Assembly (NCBI RefSeq): GCF_030271535.1
Contig: NZ_JASCXJ010000005.1
Location: 62,001-126,000 of the forward strand
Length of the DNA stretch: 64,000 nucleotides
DNA from: Nocardiopsis sp. ATB16-24
Lineage (GTDB): Bacteria > Actinomycetota > Actinomycetes > Streptosporangiales > Streptosporangiaceae
Direction of reading: 5' to 3'
The position numbers and the translations under genes were made by a program. Shown here one piece after another: positions 42,994 to 52,809 of this stretch. Each line of letters opens with the position of its first letter. Position 1 is the stretch's first letter. The notes under the pieces are model-generated. The model did no database searches, was not told where the DNA came from, and saw only the letters and a program-made list of their open reading frames with translations.

Positions 42994-44075
42994 AGGATCA
43001 CCACCGATCGCAGTACGTCGCCGCGTTCCATGCTGGCGAAGGCGTCCTCGATGTCACTCAAACCGATCTCCTCGCTGACGAAGCCGTCCAGGTCCAAACG
43101 CCCCTGAAGGTACAGGTCGATGAGCATGGGAAAGTCCCGCGAAGGCAGGCAGTCGCCGTACCAGGAGGACTTCAGCGCCCCACCGCGACCGAACACGTCC
43201 AACAGGGGCAGTTCCAGGCGCATCTCGGGGGTGGGCACCCCCACCAGAACCACGGTGCCTGCCAGGTCACGGGCGTAGAAGGCCTGTTCGTAGGTCTTGG
43301 GCAGGCCCACCGCGTCGATGACCACGTCGGCGCCGAAACCGTCGGTGAGATCGCGGATGCTCTCCACGGGGTCGGTGTAGGAGGCGTTGACGGTGTGCGT
43401 GGCGCCGAAGCCCAGAGCCCATTCGAGCTTGCGGTCCTCCAGGTCCACCGCGATGATCCGGTTCGCCCCGGCCACCCGCGCACCGGCGACGGCCGCGCTG
43501 CCCACTCCACCGCAGCCGATGACGGCGACCGAGTCGCCCAGGCCCACGCCCCCGGTGTTGATGGCCGCGCCGATCCCCGCCATGATCCCGCAGCCGAGCA
43601 GGCCGGCCGCGGCGGGCGAGGCCTGCGGATCGACCTTCGTGCACTGTCCCGACGCCACCAGGGTCTTCTCCACGAACGCGCCGATGCCCAGGGCGGGAGA
43701 CAGTTCGGTGCCGTCCTCCAAAGTCATCTTCTGCTCGGCGTTGTGCGTGTCGAAGCAGTACTGGTGTCTTCCCCGACGGCAGGCGCGGCAGTCGCCGCAC
43801 ACCGCCCGCCAGTTGAGGATCACGTAGTCGCCGGGCTCGACGTTGGTCACCCCCGCTCCCACCGACTCGACCACGCCGGCGGCCTCGTGTCCGAGCAGGA
43901 ACGGGAACTCGTCGTTGATACCGCCCTCGCGATAGTGCAGGTCGGTATGGCACACCCCACAGGCCTGCACCCTGACCACGGCCTCCCCCGGACCCGGATC
44001 GGGAACGACGACCGTCGTCAGTTCGACGGGAGCTCCCTTGGAACGGGAGACCACCCCTTGTACGCGCTGAGACAT
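42990..44075 (-). CDS. mscR: S-(hydroxymethyl)mycothiol dehydrogenase (mycothiol-dependent formaldehyde dehydrogenase)
   Basis: 361 residues from ATG 44075 ([19 protein letters not shown], the usual start of MscR); a GTG at 44090 is less likely. Catalytic zinc ligands are Cys42 and His63-Glu64 (GVCHTD, LGHEAAG), structural zinc ligands Cys93, Cys96, Cys99 and Cys107, and GCGGVG binds NAD. It oxidises the formaldehyde-mycothiol adduct and also serves in nitrosothiol removal. Its presence shows a mycothiol-using actinomycete. It is coupled to the MBL partner. Confidence 0.92.
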   Translation of the reverse strand: MSQRVQGVVSRSKGAPVELTTVVVPDPGPGEAVVRVQACGVCHTDLHYREGGINDEFPFLLGHEAAGVVESVGAGVTNVEPGDYVILNWRAVCGDCRACRRGRHQYCFDTHNAEQKMTLEDGTELSPALGIGAFVEKTLVASGQCTKVDPQASPAAAGLLGCGIMAGIGAAINTGGVGLGDSVAVIGCGGVGSAAVAGARVAGANRIIAVDLEDRKLEWALGFGATHTVNASYTDPVESIRDLTDGFGADVVIDAVGLPKTYEQAFYARDLAGTVVLVGVPTPEMRLELPLLDVFGRGGALKSSWYGDCLPSRDFPMLIDLYLQGRLDLDGFVSEEIGLSDIEDAFASMERGDVLRSVVIL

Positions 44076-44200
44076 CCTTGACCCCCACACGTGGCCGGAG
44101 ACGGCACGGGTACCGCGCCGTCCCCGTCACCATGCCCCACCGGCCACGCGCCTATCCCTCACAGCCGGGACCGTGTGGACCGCGCCGGTACGGGCCTGTG

Positions 44201-44518
44201 TCAGTCCGCGCTCAGCCCCAGTCCCAGACCGCCGTCCACGGGGAACTCCGCGCCTGAGGTGAAGGTCGCCTCGAAGCCGAGGAAGAGCACGGCGCGCGCC
44301 ACCTCTTCGACCGTGCCGTGGCGGCCCATCGGGGTGGCCTCGTCGCCCACCCTCCTGAACTCCTCACGTTCGGCATCGGTGAGCTCGGCGACGCCCATGG
44401 TGGGGGTGTCGATGAAACCCGGGGCCACCGTGTTCACCCGGACGCCCCGCGGCAGCAATTCGGAGGCCAGAACCCGGCTGAAGCCGAGCACGGCCGCGTC
44501 CGAAGCGCCACCGTCCAC
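44201..44518 (-). pseudogene. 3' fragment of a short-chain dehydrogenase gene
   Basis: Only the C-terminal half of an SDR remains: [33 protein letters not shown] through to [14 protein letters not shown]. The break falls exactly where YxASK should stand ([10 protein letters not shown]), so the Rossmann half and the catalytic Tyr-Lys are gone. The missing side abuts an unrelated fragment on the opposite strand (44533-44904), marking a recombination junction. Confidence 0.72.
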
Positions 44519-44532
44519 GAGGATCTGGAGCG

Positions 44533-44904
44533 GTGGCAGACCCCGTGGCACGTGCCCGCCTGGCCTGGTTCCTCGAACTGTCCCGTTGGTGGCTCGGTGA
44601 CTCCCACGGCGCGCTCACCCGGCTGGAGCGTGTCCGCGACGTCCTCCGGCGGGGCGGCGACACATGGGGGACGGCGGTCGCCCTGGTGAGCCTGGCCCGG
44701 ACGGAGCTGGTGCAGGGCGGGTTGGACAGGGCACGGGATCAGGAGCACGAGGCCGAGAGAGTCCTGCGCGTACTGGGCGACCGTTGGGGGATCCTCCACG
44801 CCTCCCACGTCCTGGCCCAGATCGCGGAGGCGCGCGGCGATCTGGAGGAGACCGCTCGGCGCCAGGGAGAAGGGCTGCGGATCGCCCTGATCGCCCGACG
44901 GTGA
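44533..44904 (+). pseudogene. Fragment of a TPR-type regulator
   Basis: About 120 residues of helical TPR-like repeats ([73 protein letters not shown]) as found in the C-terminal part of AfsR/LuxR-type regulators. No DNA-binding or NTPase part is present and there is no ribosome site, so this is probably a remnant lying next to the SDR remnant. Confidence 0.5.
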
Positions 44905-45131
44905 GGGGACCTGGACCGTGTGAAGGACAAGGGTCGCGGTGCCCGTCAGGATGCGACGGACACCGCGATGGGACGGTGGGAAGAGGACGCTGAGCGGGAA
45001 GCGCCCTGGGCGTGCCGGTGTCGACGAAGCGCCGGAGGTGCCGTAGGCGGACTCACGAAGGCGAGTCGACACACCGCGGGTTCCCCGCCTTGGAGTCGCT
45101 CGAAGAGACGGAGGACTCCGACCGACACCGC

Positions 45132-45941
45132 CTAACGGGTGAAGTCGTCCGGTCCTCGGGCGGGTCCGTGGTAGAACTCGCGGACGAGTTCGTTCTTCGG
45201 CACGGGCGGGTAGGTGGGACCGTACTCGAACGGTCCCAGGCGGGCGTCGAGCTCGACGTCGTGGGACTGTAGGGCCCGGTCGACCTGGTCGCGCAGCTCG
45301 GGGAGCATCGCGTACAGTACGTCGCCGGGACAGGCCGTGACGTTGAAGTCCCGGTGACCCAGGATCGCGTTGTGCGGGTTGAGACCGTAGGCCCCGCACA
45401 GCCAGGCCAAGGTCTTCACCAGGGAGTCGGTCAAGGCCTGGGGCGGCCTCACCGAGGTGTAGAGCCCCTCGTTCTCGATGCCGATGCAGGTGCTGTTGTT
45501 GTTGGCCACGTGGGCGCCCACCACGTGGTGGCCCGCGCGAATGGCGGGCAAGGTGCGGTCGCGCCCCTCCATGATGTGACCGCCGCGGCTGATGGTCAGC
45601 TGCTGGCCGGTGTCGGACCAGCCGTTGTTGTTCATGTGGTAGTTCTGGATCGACCTGGACAGGGCCAGGGCGTGGCGGAGCGAGTAGTCGGTGCTGTTGG
45701 CCGTCGCGGTGTGGTGGACCACGATGTGGCGCGGTGGGTTGGTCAGGACCTGGATGCGGTTCTTCGGTGGGCGGGCGCCCCAGTCGGCTCGCGCGTACAG
45801 ATGAGGCTCGGTGGTCCGGGCTGAGGCACTCGCTGCGCCGACCGTACCGAGGGTCCCGCCGAGGGCGATGGCTCCGGATGTCACTACGGCTCCGCGCAGG
45901 AGCGCGCGTCTGGTCGGATCCGACCAGTGGGCATCGGTCAT
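45132..45941 (-). CDS. Tat-exported N-acetylmuramoyl-L-alanine amidase (amidase_2/PGRP type)
   Basis: 269 residues from ATG 45941 with AAGGA 8 bases upstream. A Tat signal (Arg11-Arg12 region, RRALLRGAVVTSG) and an Ala-x-Ala cleavage zone come first. The zinc amidase domain carries HIVVHHTATANS, the strand IGIENEG and GHRDFNVTACPGD with the second His and Cys ligands. It cleaves between muramic acid and the stem peptide, acting outside the membrane in wall turnover. Confidence 0.87.
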   Translation of the reverse strand: MTDAHWSDPTRRALLRGAVVTSGAIALGGTLGTVGAASASARTTEPHLYARADWGARPPKNRIQVLTNPPRHIVVHHTATANSTDYSLRHALALSRSIQNYHMNNNGWSDTGQQLTISRGGHIMEGRDRTLPAIRAGHHVVGAHVANNNSTCIGIENEGLYTSVRPPQALTDSLVKTLAWLCGAYGLNPHNAILGHRDFNVTACPGDVLYAMLPELRDQVDRALQSHDVELDARLGPFEYGPTYPPVPKNELVREFYHGPARGPDDFTR

Positions 45942-46211
45942 GGGCAGTCCTTCGTGGCTGGTGTGGGTACTTGCCGGTTCCTGAGAGAACGCGGACCACT
46001 CACGGTGCGCGAAGGGTTGCATGGTGGATTTCCGCGGCTGTTTCCGGTTGGAACGTCAACCCTTTGCCCCATGGGCAGGTACCGGGTGGCGGTGTAGCGG
46101 CAGCGAAGAAACGATAAGCGGGGAAGGCCGGACCCACGCTGTATTTCCCTGCCCTTCTGGCGCTCCTTTGCCGAGGTCTTGGCCAGGCCTTTTGCCGGAG
46201 TCCCCACAAGA

Positions 46212-46241
46212 TGCGCGTGGGGACCGAGGCCCCCACGCGCA
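46212..46241 (-). terminator. Intrinsic hairpin after the PI-PLC gene
   Basis: Perfect 11-bp stem TGCGCGTGGGG / CCCCACGCGCA (46212-46222 and 46231-46241) with an 8-base loop, 19 bases after the PLC stop. It separates that gene from the amidase promoter region. Confidence 0.7.
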
Positions 46242-46259
46242 CAAGCCCGTGGTGCGGGG

Positions 46260-47293
46260 TCAACCCGCGAAGGAGCCTCGGGAGGCGACCATGGAGAGGA
46301 CCTCGGGCAGACCCGACCAGTCACTGGTGACGGTGGTCGCCCCCGCCTCCGCCAGTTCCCGGACACGGGCGGTCGCCTCCTCCCCGCCGGGGTTGCGCGC
46401 GTCGATGGCGGGGGAGACCGCGTGGGCGTCGGTCATCACCAGTAGATAGCCGTTGCGGTCGTACCAGGAGGTGTCGATCCCTCCGAGGTAGGACGGGGCG
46501 CTTCCGTCGAAGATCACGAACCAGGCACGCAGATCCTCGGCGTAGCGCTCACGGGGGTCACCACTGCGGGCGCCCAGCACGGCGGGGAACGTGACGGCCC
46601 GGTCCAGGGAGCCCTCGTCCGCCAGGTCGCGCAGGTACGTGGCCTGCTCCTGATCGGTCCACAGACGGTCGAAGGGGTTGCGTTGTTCGAAGGTGCCGGG
46701 GATCAGGTAGACGATCGCCTTCCCGGCGAGGGCCTCACATGAGGGCCGACCATCGGCGCGCACCGCCTCGTCCAGGGTGTCGTGCTCGCCCGCGAGCAGG
46801 TCCGCCGGACGGAACAGGGCGTCCCCCAGGATCCGGTCGGCGAGCGCGTCGAACTCGGCGGGGCCCAGCCCCGCCACGGCGTGGTAGCCCTTCTTCAGTT
46901 CGACCTTGAGCAGCAGCGGCCGGTGTCCGAGGTCGGTCTCGTGCCAGACGCGCACGTCGCGCAGGCAGTCGGCGAGGTCGCCGTCGCCTCCCCCAGCTCC
47001 TCGGGGGCCGTGGCGCCGGCGCAGTTGTTGCTCTGTCCGAGCAGTTCGTGGTCGACCCTCCAGACGCCGAACCACTCGTCGGTCCACACGTCCAGTTCCA
47101 GCAGTCCCGCCCCCGAGTCGAGGGCGTCGGCGAAGTAGGGGAAGGTCCCTTTCTCGTAGGCGTTGTGCACGCCCACGGACGTGGTCCGCGAGAGTGGATC
47201 CTCCGTGACCGAGGCCTGGGCGGGGGAGGTGAGCAGGGCCAGGGTGAGGGTGAACGCGGCGCAGGCGGCCGCGGTGGTGCGGGCGGGGGGCAT
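46260..47293 (-). pseudogene. Frameshifted secreted calcium-dependent PI-PLC-like protein
   Basis: The reading begins at ATG 47293 with a Sec signal peptide (AACAAFTLTLALLTSPAQA) and the catalytic opening SVGVHNAYEKGTFPYFADALDSGAGLLELDVW, but leaves frame at a run of five C at 46990-46994; the rest (DVRVWHETDLGHRPLLLKVELKKG to SGLPEVLSMVASRG) is in the next frame. Adding one base to the run would restore a protein of about 345 residues. Either sequencing error or inactivation. An intact version would cleave phosphoinositides outside the cell. Confidence 0.8.
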
Positions 47294-47419
47294 GGGGCCT
47301 TTCGCGCGGGGGTACCGACTGGTCGTCAACCAACCACAGGTCACCGCGTGAGCGCAAAGGGCGAAGGAGAAAGATGTAAGGACCCGAGGGAACGCGTGTG
47401 CCCCTCGGGTGCCGCGAGG

Positions 47420-47770
47420 TCAGGCCACGGTCTCGGGCGTGCGCTCGCCTTCTTCGGCGGGAGGTGTCAGGCGCCCGGTGCGGTGCAGCCACCAGTCCGC
47501 CAGCAACGTTCCCAGCGGGGGCACGGAGGCGGCGAGGGTCAGCAGGGTCGGCCACAGGCTCCAGCGCAAGTGCAGCGCGGCGGCGACGGTGACGGCCACG
47601 TAGGCCACGAACGCGCCGCCGTGCAGGGGGCCGAAGACCTGGACCCCCAGCTCGCTGCCGCCGCCCAGGTACTTGACGTACATACCGCCCAACAGCCCGA
47701 TCCAGGTCAGGGCCTCCAGGATCGCCACGACACGAAAGACGATGGCCGTGACTCGGGGACTGATGCTCAC
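47420..47770 (-). CDS. DUF3817 integral membrane protein
   Basis: 116 residues with three hydrophobic helices and the family pattern FRVVAILEALTWIGLLGGMYVKY and FGPLHGGAFVAYV. Widespread in actinobacteria, function unknown. It is upstream of nothing on its own strand until the PLC gene. Confidence 0.85.
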   Translation of the reverse strand: MSISPRVTAIVFRVVAILEALTWIGLLGGMYVKYLGGGSELGVQVFGPLHGGAFVAYVAVTVAAALHLRWSLWPTLLTLAASVPPLGTLLADWWLHRTGRLTPPAEEGERTPETVA

Positions 47771-47884
47771 GCTGTTCCTCGGATTCGCCGCGATCGGACG
47801 GGACCGGTCCGGGGCCGCTCGGGCCCCGGACCGGTTCTCAGGCTAGGCCACCTCCGGGGTCGCTCGTCCCCGAGGGCGGGCCAC

Positions 47885-48799
47885 CTACGCCAAGGCCTCC
47901 ACCACGACCTCGGCGGCCCCGGCGATCAGGGCGTCGTCGCGCTCGGCGTCCTGTTCGTCACGGCTGGACATGACCGCGATCACGATGGGCTCGCCCTCCA
48001 GGGGCCACAGGACGGCGATGTCGTTGCGTGTTCCGTAACCGCCGCTTCCGGTCTTGTCGCCGACCTCCCAACCGTCGGGGACACCGGCGCGGATCAGGTC
48101 GTCACCGGTCGTGTTGCCGATGAGCATGTCGTTGAACACCCCACGCCGGTCCTCGGACAGGACGTCCTCGAGACTGAACTTGCGCAGGCTCTCGGCCATG
48201 GCCCGGGGGGTGCTCGTGTCGCGCTCGTCCCCGGGCGCGGCCTCGTTCAGTTCGGGCTCGATGCGGTCCACCTCGATCACGTCGTCACCGAGTTCCCGCA
48301 TCGCCTCCTCCACCCCGTCGGGGCCGCCGAGTTCGTCGAACAGCAGGTTGGCGGCGGTGTTGTCGCTGTAGCGAACGGCGGCGTCGGCCACCTCCAGCAA
48401 CGTCAGGCCGGTGCCGACGTGCTCCTCGGTGATCGGCGACCACTCGACCAGGTCGTCGGCGGTGTAGGTGATGACCTCCTCCATCTCCTCGGGGGTGTTC
48501 TGCCGGAGCGTCAGCGCGGCGGTGAAGGCCTTGTGGGTGGAGGCGTAGGCGAACCGCTCGTCGGGTCGGTGCGCGATCTGTTCCCCCGTGCCGGTGTCCA
48601 CCGCGTATACGCCCAGCCTGGCGTCGAACTCCTCCTCCAACCGCTCGAACTCTCCCTGGGGGGCGGCGGAGGCGACGGGTTCGGCCGACCGGGTCGACCC
48701 GGGAGTCGCCTCTCCGGACGTCGCGCAGCCGGTGGCGGGGACGATGACGAGGGCGGCGAGGGCCGCGAGCCCGGTGCGCCGGGTGGATGACAGCAACAT
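47885..48799 (-). CDS. blaL: Class A beta-lactamase, lipoprotein form
   Basis: 304 residues from ATG 48799. A lipoprotein signal ends at Cys25 (VPATGCATS). The active site is complete: nucleophile Ser70 in YASTHK, Ser-Asp-Asn in YSDNTA, Glu166 and Asn170 in RIEPELNEA, and KTG in GDKTGSGGYG (Ambler numbering). It hydrolyses beta-lactams at the outer face of the membrane. It is divergent from a LysR gene and a penicillin-binding-like gene, the blaL-blaA-blaB layout known in Streptomyces cacaoi. Confidence 0.9.
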   Translation of the reverse strand: MLLSSTRRTGLAALAALVIVPATGCATSGEATPGSTRSAEPVASAAPQGEFERLEEEFDARLGVYAVDTGTGEQIAHRPDERFAYASTHKAFTAALTLRQNTPEEMEEVITYTADDLVEWSPITEEHVGTGLTLLEVADAAVRYSDNTAANLLFDELGGPDGVEEAMRELGDDVIEVDRIEPELNEAAPGDERDTSTPRAMAESLRKFSLEDVLSEDRRGVFNDMLIGNTTGDDLIRAGVPDGWEVGDKTGSGGYGTRNDIAVLWPLEGEPIVIAVMSSRDEQDAERDDALIAGAAEVVVEALA

Positions 48800-49026
48800 C
48801 TGTCTGCTCTTTCCTGTTCTGGGTGCGGTGTGCACCTGGGTGTGCACCTGGTCGTCCCGGAGCACGGCCGGGCCCAGGGAACCGTGCTCCGGGCGGATCG
48901 CCGCGCGTGGCGCCCCGCGCGGTGCCACCTTCGCGGGTGGCTTCGCGTAGCAGTCTGACCACGAGAATCGATGCTGTCCAAGACGGAAACAGTCACTTCC
49001 ATGCGGAAACGACATAATCTCGGGTC
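48800..49026. promoter_or_regulatory. Divergent beta-lactamase / LysR control region
   Basis: The last 60 bases hold a direct repeat CGGAAAC (48984-48990 and 49004-49010) with an inverted TTCC between (48997-49000), next to AT-rich sequence. LysR proteins bind such dyads between their own gene and the target, so this is the probable BlaA-type site controlling both directions. Confidence 0.45.
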
Positions 49027-49920
49027 ATGGATCTGGTCGGCGCCTGCAAGGCGTTCGTCAACGTCAGTGATCGGGGCAGTTTCACCCTCGGCGCCGCGGC
49101 GGCTCGCATACCCCAGCCCGTCGCGAGCAGACGCATCGCCGCATTGGAGAAACACCTGGGCGCGCGCCTGTTCGACCGTTCCACCCGCAGGGCGACCCTG
49201 ACCCAGTTCGGTCGCGACATGCTGCCCTCGGCCCGGCGCCTGGTCCGGCTGGCCGAGGAGGTGGAGCACGACGCGGAACGGGCGATGCTCAGACCCCTGC
49301 GGCTGGCGGTGCCCGACACCTGCTCCACACGCGACCTCGCCCTGTTGAGCGCCCAGGCCCGCCAGGAGGGGATGCACCTGGAGACGCGCACGGCCTCGCC
49401 CTCCGCGCGCGCCGAACTCCTGGGCACGCGGGAGGTCCGCGCCGCCCTGGCGTGCGTACCGCCGGACGAGGCGGCCTGGTCGGTTCCGTTGGGGCTGGCC
49501 GGAGCAGGGGAGCCGGGAACCGAGGTCATCCACCTGGAGACGTTGCGTCCGCCCCGCGACAGGCCCGCCGCCCGGGGCCGTCGTGTCTGGCTCCAACCCG
49601 AGGACGACGTCCCGCACGTGCGCGACCGCCTGACCCGACTGCGCGACTCCGTGGGCCTGCGCCCGACACAGGTCACCGTCGCGGCCACCCTGGCCTCGGC
49701 CGCCGCGGAGGTCCTGGTCTCCGACGACCTCCTGCTCTGCTCCTCCCGACAGGCCGAGGAACTGGGGCTGTACTGGCGGACGCTGGGCGGGCTCCGCCTG
49801 GCCCGTGGCTACGACGTGGTCGCCGACACCGGAGACGAGGCAGAACGTCTGCGCACGCTCATGGCGAGCGCCATCGCCCGCTGTCTGGGCGCGAGGGACG
49901 GGGTGGAGACGGTCAGATGA
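49027..49920 (+). CDS. blaA: LysR regulator, BlaA-type beta-lactamase activator
   Basis: 297 residues. The N-terminal helix-turn-helix (about 18-40: GSFTLGAAAARIPQPVASRRIAALEKHLG) and effector domain are typical. Divergent from the beta-lactamase gene and overlapping the next gene (ATGA at 49917), it matches BlaA, the activator of the inducible beta-lactamase of S. cacaoi. The gene name is by position and family. Confidence 0.8.
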   Translation: MDLVGACKAFVNVSDRGSFTLGAAAARIPQPVASRRIAALEKHLGARLFDRSTRRATLTQFGRDMLPSARRLVRLAEEVEHDAERAMLRPLRLAVPDTCSTRDLALLSAQARQEGMHLETRTASPSARAELLGTREVRAALACVPPDEAAWSVPLGLAGAGEPGTEVIHLETLRPPRDRPAARGRRVWLQPEDDVPHVRDRLTRLRDSVGLRPTQVTVAATLASAAAEVLVSDDLLLCSSRQAEELGLYWRTLGGLRLARGYDVVADTGDEAERLRTLMASAIARCLGARDGVETVR

Positions 49921-50819
49921 GCACCACGGCCCTGCTGCGGGAACTACGCGCGGAACTGGAGGCGGGTGGCCTACGGGGCTCGTTCCTGGTGCGGGACCTG
50001 GACACCGGTGAGGAACTGGGTATCGAGCCGGACCTGGAGTTCACGACGGCCTCCCTGGTCAAGGTCCCGCTCGCCGTCGCCACACTCGAACGGATACGGA
50101 CCGGTGAACTCGACGGCGCGCGGCAGATCACCGTGCGGCCGGGCGAGGGCACCGTCCCCGGCCCCCTCGGCCTGAGCATGTTCCGCCACCCGGTCGGGAT
50201 CAGTGTCGAGGACCTGCTCTACCTCAGCACCTGCATGAGCGACAACACGGCCGCGGAGATCCTGTTCGACCTGACCCCGCCCGCGCGGATCGCCGAGTCG
50301 TTGCGCACGGCCGGGGTGTCGGGGATCACGGTCCGGCACAGGATCCGTGAGCTCAGCGAACTCCCGGTCGACCGGTTCGACCCGGCGGACGCCCACCTCG
50401 CCCACTCCCTGGCCATCGCGGCGGTCACCGCCGGACGCGGGCACCCCATCGCCCAACTCGACGTCACCCGCGCCAGCTCGGGGTCGGCGAGGTCCTTCAC
50501 CAACCTGCTGGAGGCACTGTGGCGGCCTTCGCGGATCGACCCGGAGGTGGCCTCCAGGGTGCGCGAGCTGATGGGGGCCAACATGCTGCGCCAGCGCCTG
50601 GCTCCCGACTTCACCTCCGACGCCTCCCGGTGGTCGTCCAAGACCGGGACCCTGCTCAACCTGCGCCACGAGGTGGGGGTGGTCGAACACGACGACGGCC
50701 AGACCTTCGCGGTCGCCGTGCTCACCGAGTCGCGTGTGCCCGCCTTCCACCAGCCGGGGGCCGAGGCGCTCATGGCGTGGGTGGCGCGGAGCCTGCGCGA
50801 CCACCTGCGCGGCACGTAG
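49917..50819 (+). CDS. blaB: BlaB-type penicillin-recognising serine protein
   Basis: 300 residues without a signal peptide. It carries the serine acyltransferase triad SLVK, MSDNTA and KTG (SSKTGTLL), but no Glu166-type omega loop, so it would acylate and not turn over. In S. cacaoi BlaB acts with the LysR protein in beta-lactam induction. Cytoplasmic location fits a sensor of internal penicilloyl or muropeptide signals. Translation is coupled to blaA. Confidence 0.8.
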   Translation: MSTTALLRELRAELEAGGLRGSFLVRDLDTGEELGIEPDLEFTTASLVKVPLAVATLERIRTGELDGARQITVRPGEGTVPGPLGLSMFRHPVGISVEDLLYLSTCMSDNTAAEILFDLTPPARIAESLRTAGVSGITVRHRIRELSELPVDRFDPADAHLAHSLAIAAVTAGRGHPIAQLDVTRASSGSARSFTNLLEALWRPSRIDPEVASRVRELMGANMLRQRLAPDFTSDASRWSSKTGTLLNLRHEVGVVEHDDGQTFAVAVLTESRVPAFHQPGAEALMAWVARSLRDHLRGT

Positions 50820-50829
50820 CGTCCCCGGC

Positions 50830-51696
50830 TCAGCCCCGAGGGGTCAGACCCAGTGCGGGGGCGAGCCGTGTCAGGGTCGGCAGGGGCTCTCCGTCCTCGG
50901 AGAGGGGCTGGACGGGGACGTGGTCCGCGCCCGCCTCCAGGTACGCGCGCAGCCCGGCCGCGGCCGACTCCGGGTCGCCCTGCGCCACCAAGGCGTCGAC
51001 CAGCGCGTCGCTTCCACCCCCCTCGAAGTCGGCGTCGGTGAAGCCGAGGCGGCGGAGGCTGGACAGGTAGTTGACCAGCCCCGCGTCGAGGTAGGGACGC
51101 AGTCCTCGCCTGCCCGTCTCCCTGGTCCGCTCGGGGTCCGGTCCCAGGGCGACCTTGTGTTCGGGGGCCAGGAGCGGCCGATCGCCGAAGTCCTCCCTGG
51201 CGGTGCGCGCGAACGCCGGAGTGACCAGATAGGGGTGGCTGCCGGCGGCGCGTTCGGCGGACAGTCGGAGCATGCGCGGCCCCAGAGCGGCGATCACACG
51301 TCGGTCCCGGGGGACGCCTCTCGTGTCGAGGACGTCCAGGTAGTCCACCACGGCCCGGAAGGGACGGGCGGCCTGGGGGCCGTTCGCCTCGCGGTGTCCG
51401 GCGCCGATGCCGAGCAGGAACCGGCCGGGGTGCCGAGACTCGATCCGGTGGAAGGAGTCGGCCACAGAGGAGGCGTCGGCTCCCCAGATGTTGACGACGC
51501 CGGTCGCGACCGCGATCCGCGACGTCGCGGCCAGGGCCGTGGACACCTCCTCCAGTTCGGCCCCGGGGGAACCGCCGATCCAGATGGCGCCGTAACCCAG
51601 ACGTTCGATCTCGGCGGCCACGTCGGCGGTCAGGTCGGACCTGGAGATCCAGACCCCGTAGGTCCCCAGATCGACGGGGGTGGCGTGCGCGCTCAC
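50830..51696 (-). CDS. LLM-class F420-dependent oxidoreductase
   Basis: 288 residues forming a luciferase-like TIM barrel (GYGAIWIGGSPGAELEE, IAVATGVVNIWGADASSVADSFHRIESRHPGRFLLGIGAGH). The family uses F420H2 or FMN; in actinomycetes the TIGR03620-like branch is F420-linked. Substrate unknown. Convergent with blaB, 10 bases apart. Confidence 0.82.
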   Translation of the reverse strand: MSAHATPVDLGTYGVWISRSDLTADVAAEIERLGYGAIWIGGSPGAELEEVSTALAATSRIAVATGVVNIWGADASSVADSFHRIESRHPGRFLLGIGAGHREANGPQAARPFRAVVDYLDVLDTRGVPRDRRVIAALGPRMLRLSAERAAGSHPYLVTPAFARTAREDFGDRPLLAPEHKVALGPDPERTRETGRRGLRPYLDAGLVNYLSSLRRLGFTDADFEGGGSDALVDALVAQGDPESAAAGLRAYLEAGADHVPVQPLSEDGEPLPTLTRLAPALGLTPRG

Positions 51697-51843
51697 AGAA
51701 GGCCTTTCTCGCGGAGATCATCGCAGTGGTCCGTGGGACGGACACCAAGGGTGTCCTACCCTCGCGCGAACGATCCTCACCAGGGGTGATTCGCCAGTGC
51801 CCTAGGGTGATGTTTCCCGTTGGGGCGACCACGGCGGAAACGG

Positions 51844-52740
51844 TCAGAGCCGGTGGAGGTGGGTCGCGGCCCCCGCGCGCACGGCCTCGGAGACCCGGTC
51901 CAGTACGGGTGAGCGCAGGTTCCACCGTTGCCAGTACAGGCGTACGTCCACAGGATGCCCCGGGGCCAGTTCCACCAGCTCCCCGGAGCCGATCCGCGCC
52001 GAACAGTGGGCTTCGGGGAGCACCCCCCAGCCGAATCCGAGCGTCACCGCGCGGGCGAAGTCCTCCGAGGCCGGAACGTGGTGACGAGGGCCGGAGGGCT
52101 CGCTTCCGACGAACCGGCGAAGAAAGCGGTTCTGCAACTCGTCCCTGCGATCGAAGTCGACCACGGGGGCCTGCCGGAGCAGGTCCGGGTCCGCCCGGCC
52201 CCCGAGGTGTCGTTCGTTGAACTCCGGGCTGCACACGGCGCGGTAGCGCATCGTGCCGAGCCCGGTCACGGTGCACCCCTGGACCGCCTCGGGGGTGGAG
52301 GTCACGGCGGCCATCACCCTTCCCGAGCGCAGCAGAGAGGTGGTGTGCTCCTCGTCCTCACGGTGGATCTCGAACACCGCTCCCAGGTCGGACCGCGTGG
52401 CCAACGCCTCCAGGAACCAGGTGGACAGGCTGTCGGCGTTGACGGCCAACGGCACCGACACCCGTCCCCGCTCCCGCTCGTCCGAGCGGAGTTCGGCGAT
52501 GGTGTCCTCGTCCAACAACAGCACCTGGCGGGCGTAGCGCAGCACGACGTCCCCGGCCTCGGTGGTGCGCACCGGATGCGTGCGCTGCACCAGTACCTTT
52601 CCCGCGGTCTGCTCCATCGCCCTGACCCGCTGGGACACCGCCGAGGGGGTCACGTGCAGTCTCCGCGCGGCGGCCTCGAAGGTGCCCTCGTCCACAAGGG
52701 CGGTCAGGGTGCGCAGATGGTCGAACTGGAAGGGCATCAT
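51844..52740 (-). CDS. lysG: LysG/ArgP-type LysR regulator of lysE
   Basis: 298 residues from ATG 52740 (the adjacent ATG 52737 is equivalent). The helix-turn-helix GTFEAAARRLHVTPSAVSQRVRAMEQ is that of LysG/ArgP. It is divergent from the lysE exporter gene with 69 bp between, the standard arrangement in which LysG activates lysE when lysine or arginine accumulates. The very long frame continuing to 55197 is a shadow. Confidence 0.88.
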   Translation of the reverse strand: MMPFQFDHLRTLTALVDEGTFEAAARRLHVTPSAVSQRVRAMEQTAGKVLVQRTHPVRTTEAGDVVLRYARQVLLLDEDTIAELRSDERERGRVSVPLAVNADSLSTWFLEALATRSDLGAVFEIHREDEEHTTSLLRSGRVMAAVTSTPEAVQGCTVTGLGTMRYRAVCSPEFNERHLGGRADPDLLRQAPVVDFDRRDELQNRFLRRFVGSEPSGPRHHVPASEDFARAVTLGFGWGVLPEAHCSARIGSGELVELAPGHPVDVRLYWQRWNLRSPVLDRVSEAVRAGAATHLHRL

Positions 52741-52809
52741 GAGCCTCTCTTCGGGTTCGTAAGAAAGATTAGTTTTACTGCATGCGGGGGCGGCCCTAAC
52801 GTACGGAAG
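52741..52809. promoter_or_regulatory. lysG-lysE divergent promoter region
   Basis: A short AT-rich core (52758-52784, with TAAGAAAGATTAGTTTTA) in GC-rich surroundings lies between the divergent regulator and exporter starts. The position and composition fit the LysG site and the lysE promoter. Confidence 0.5.
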
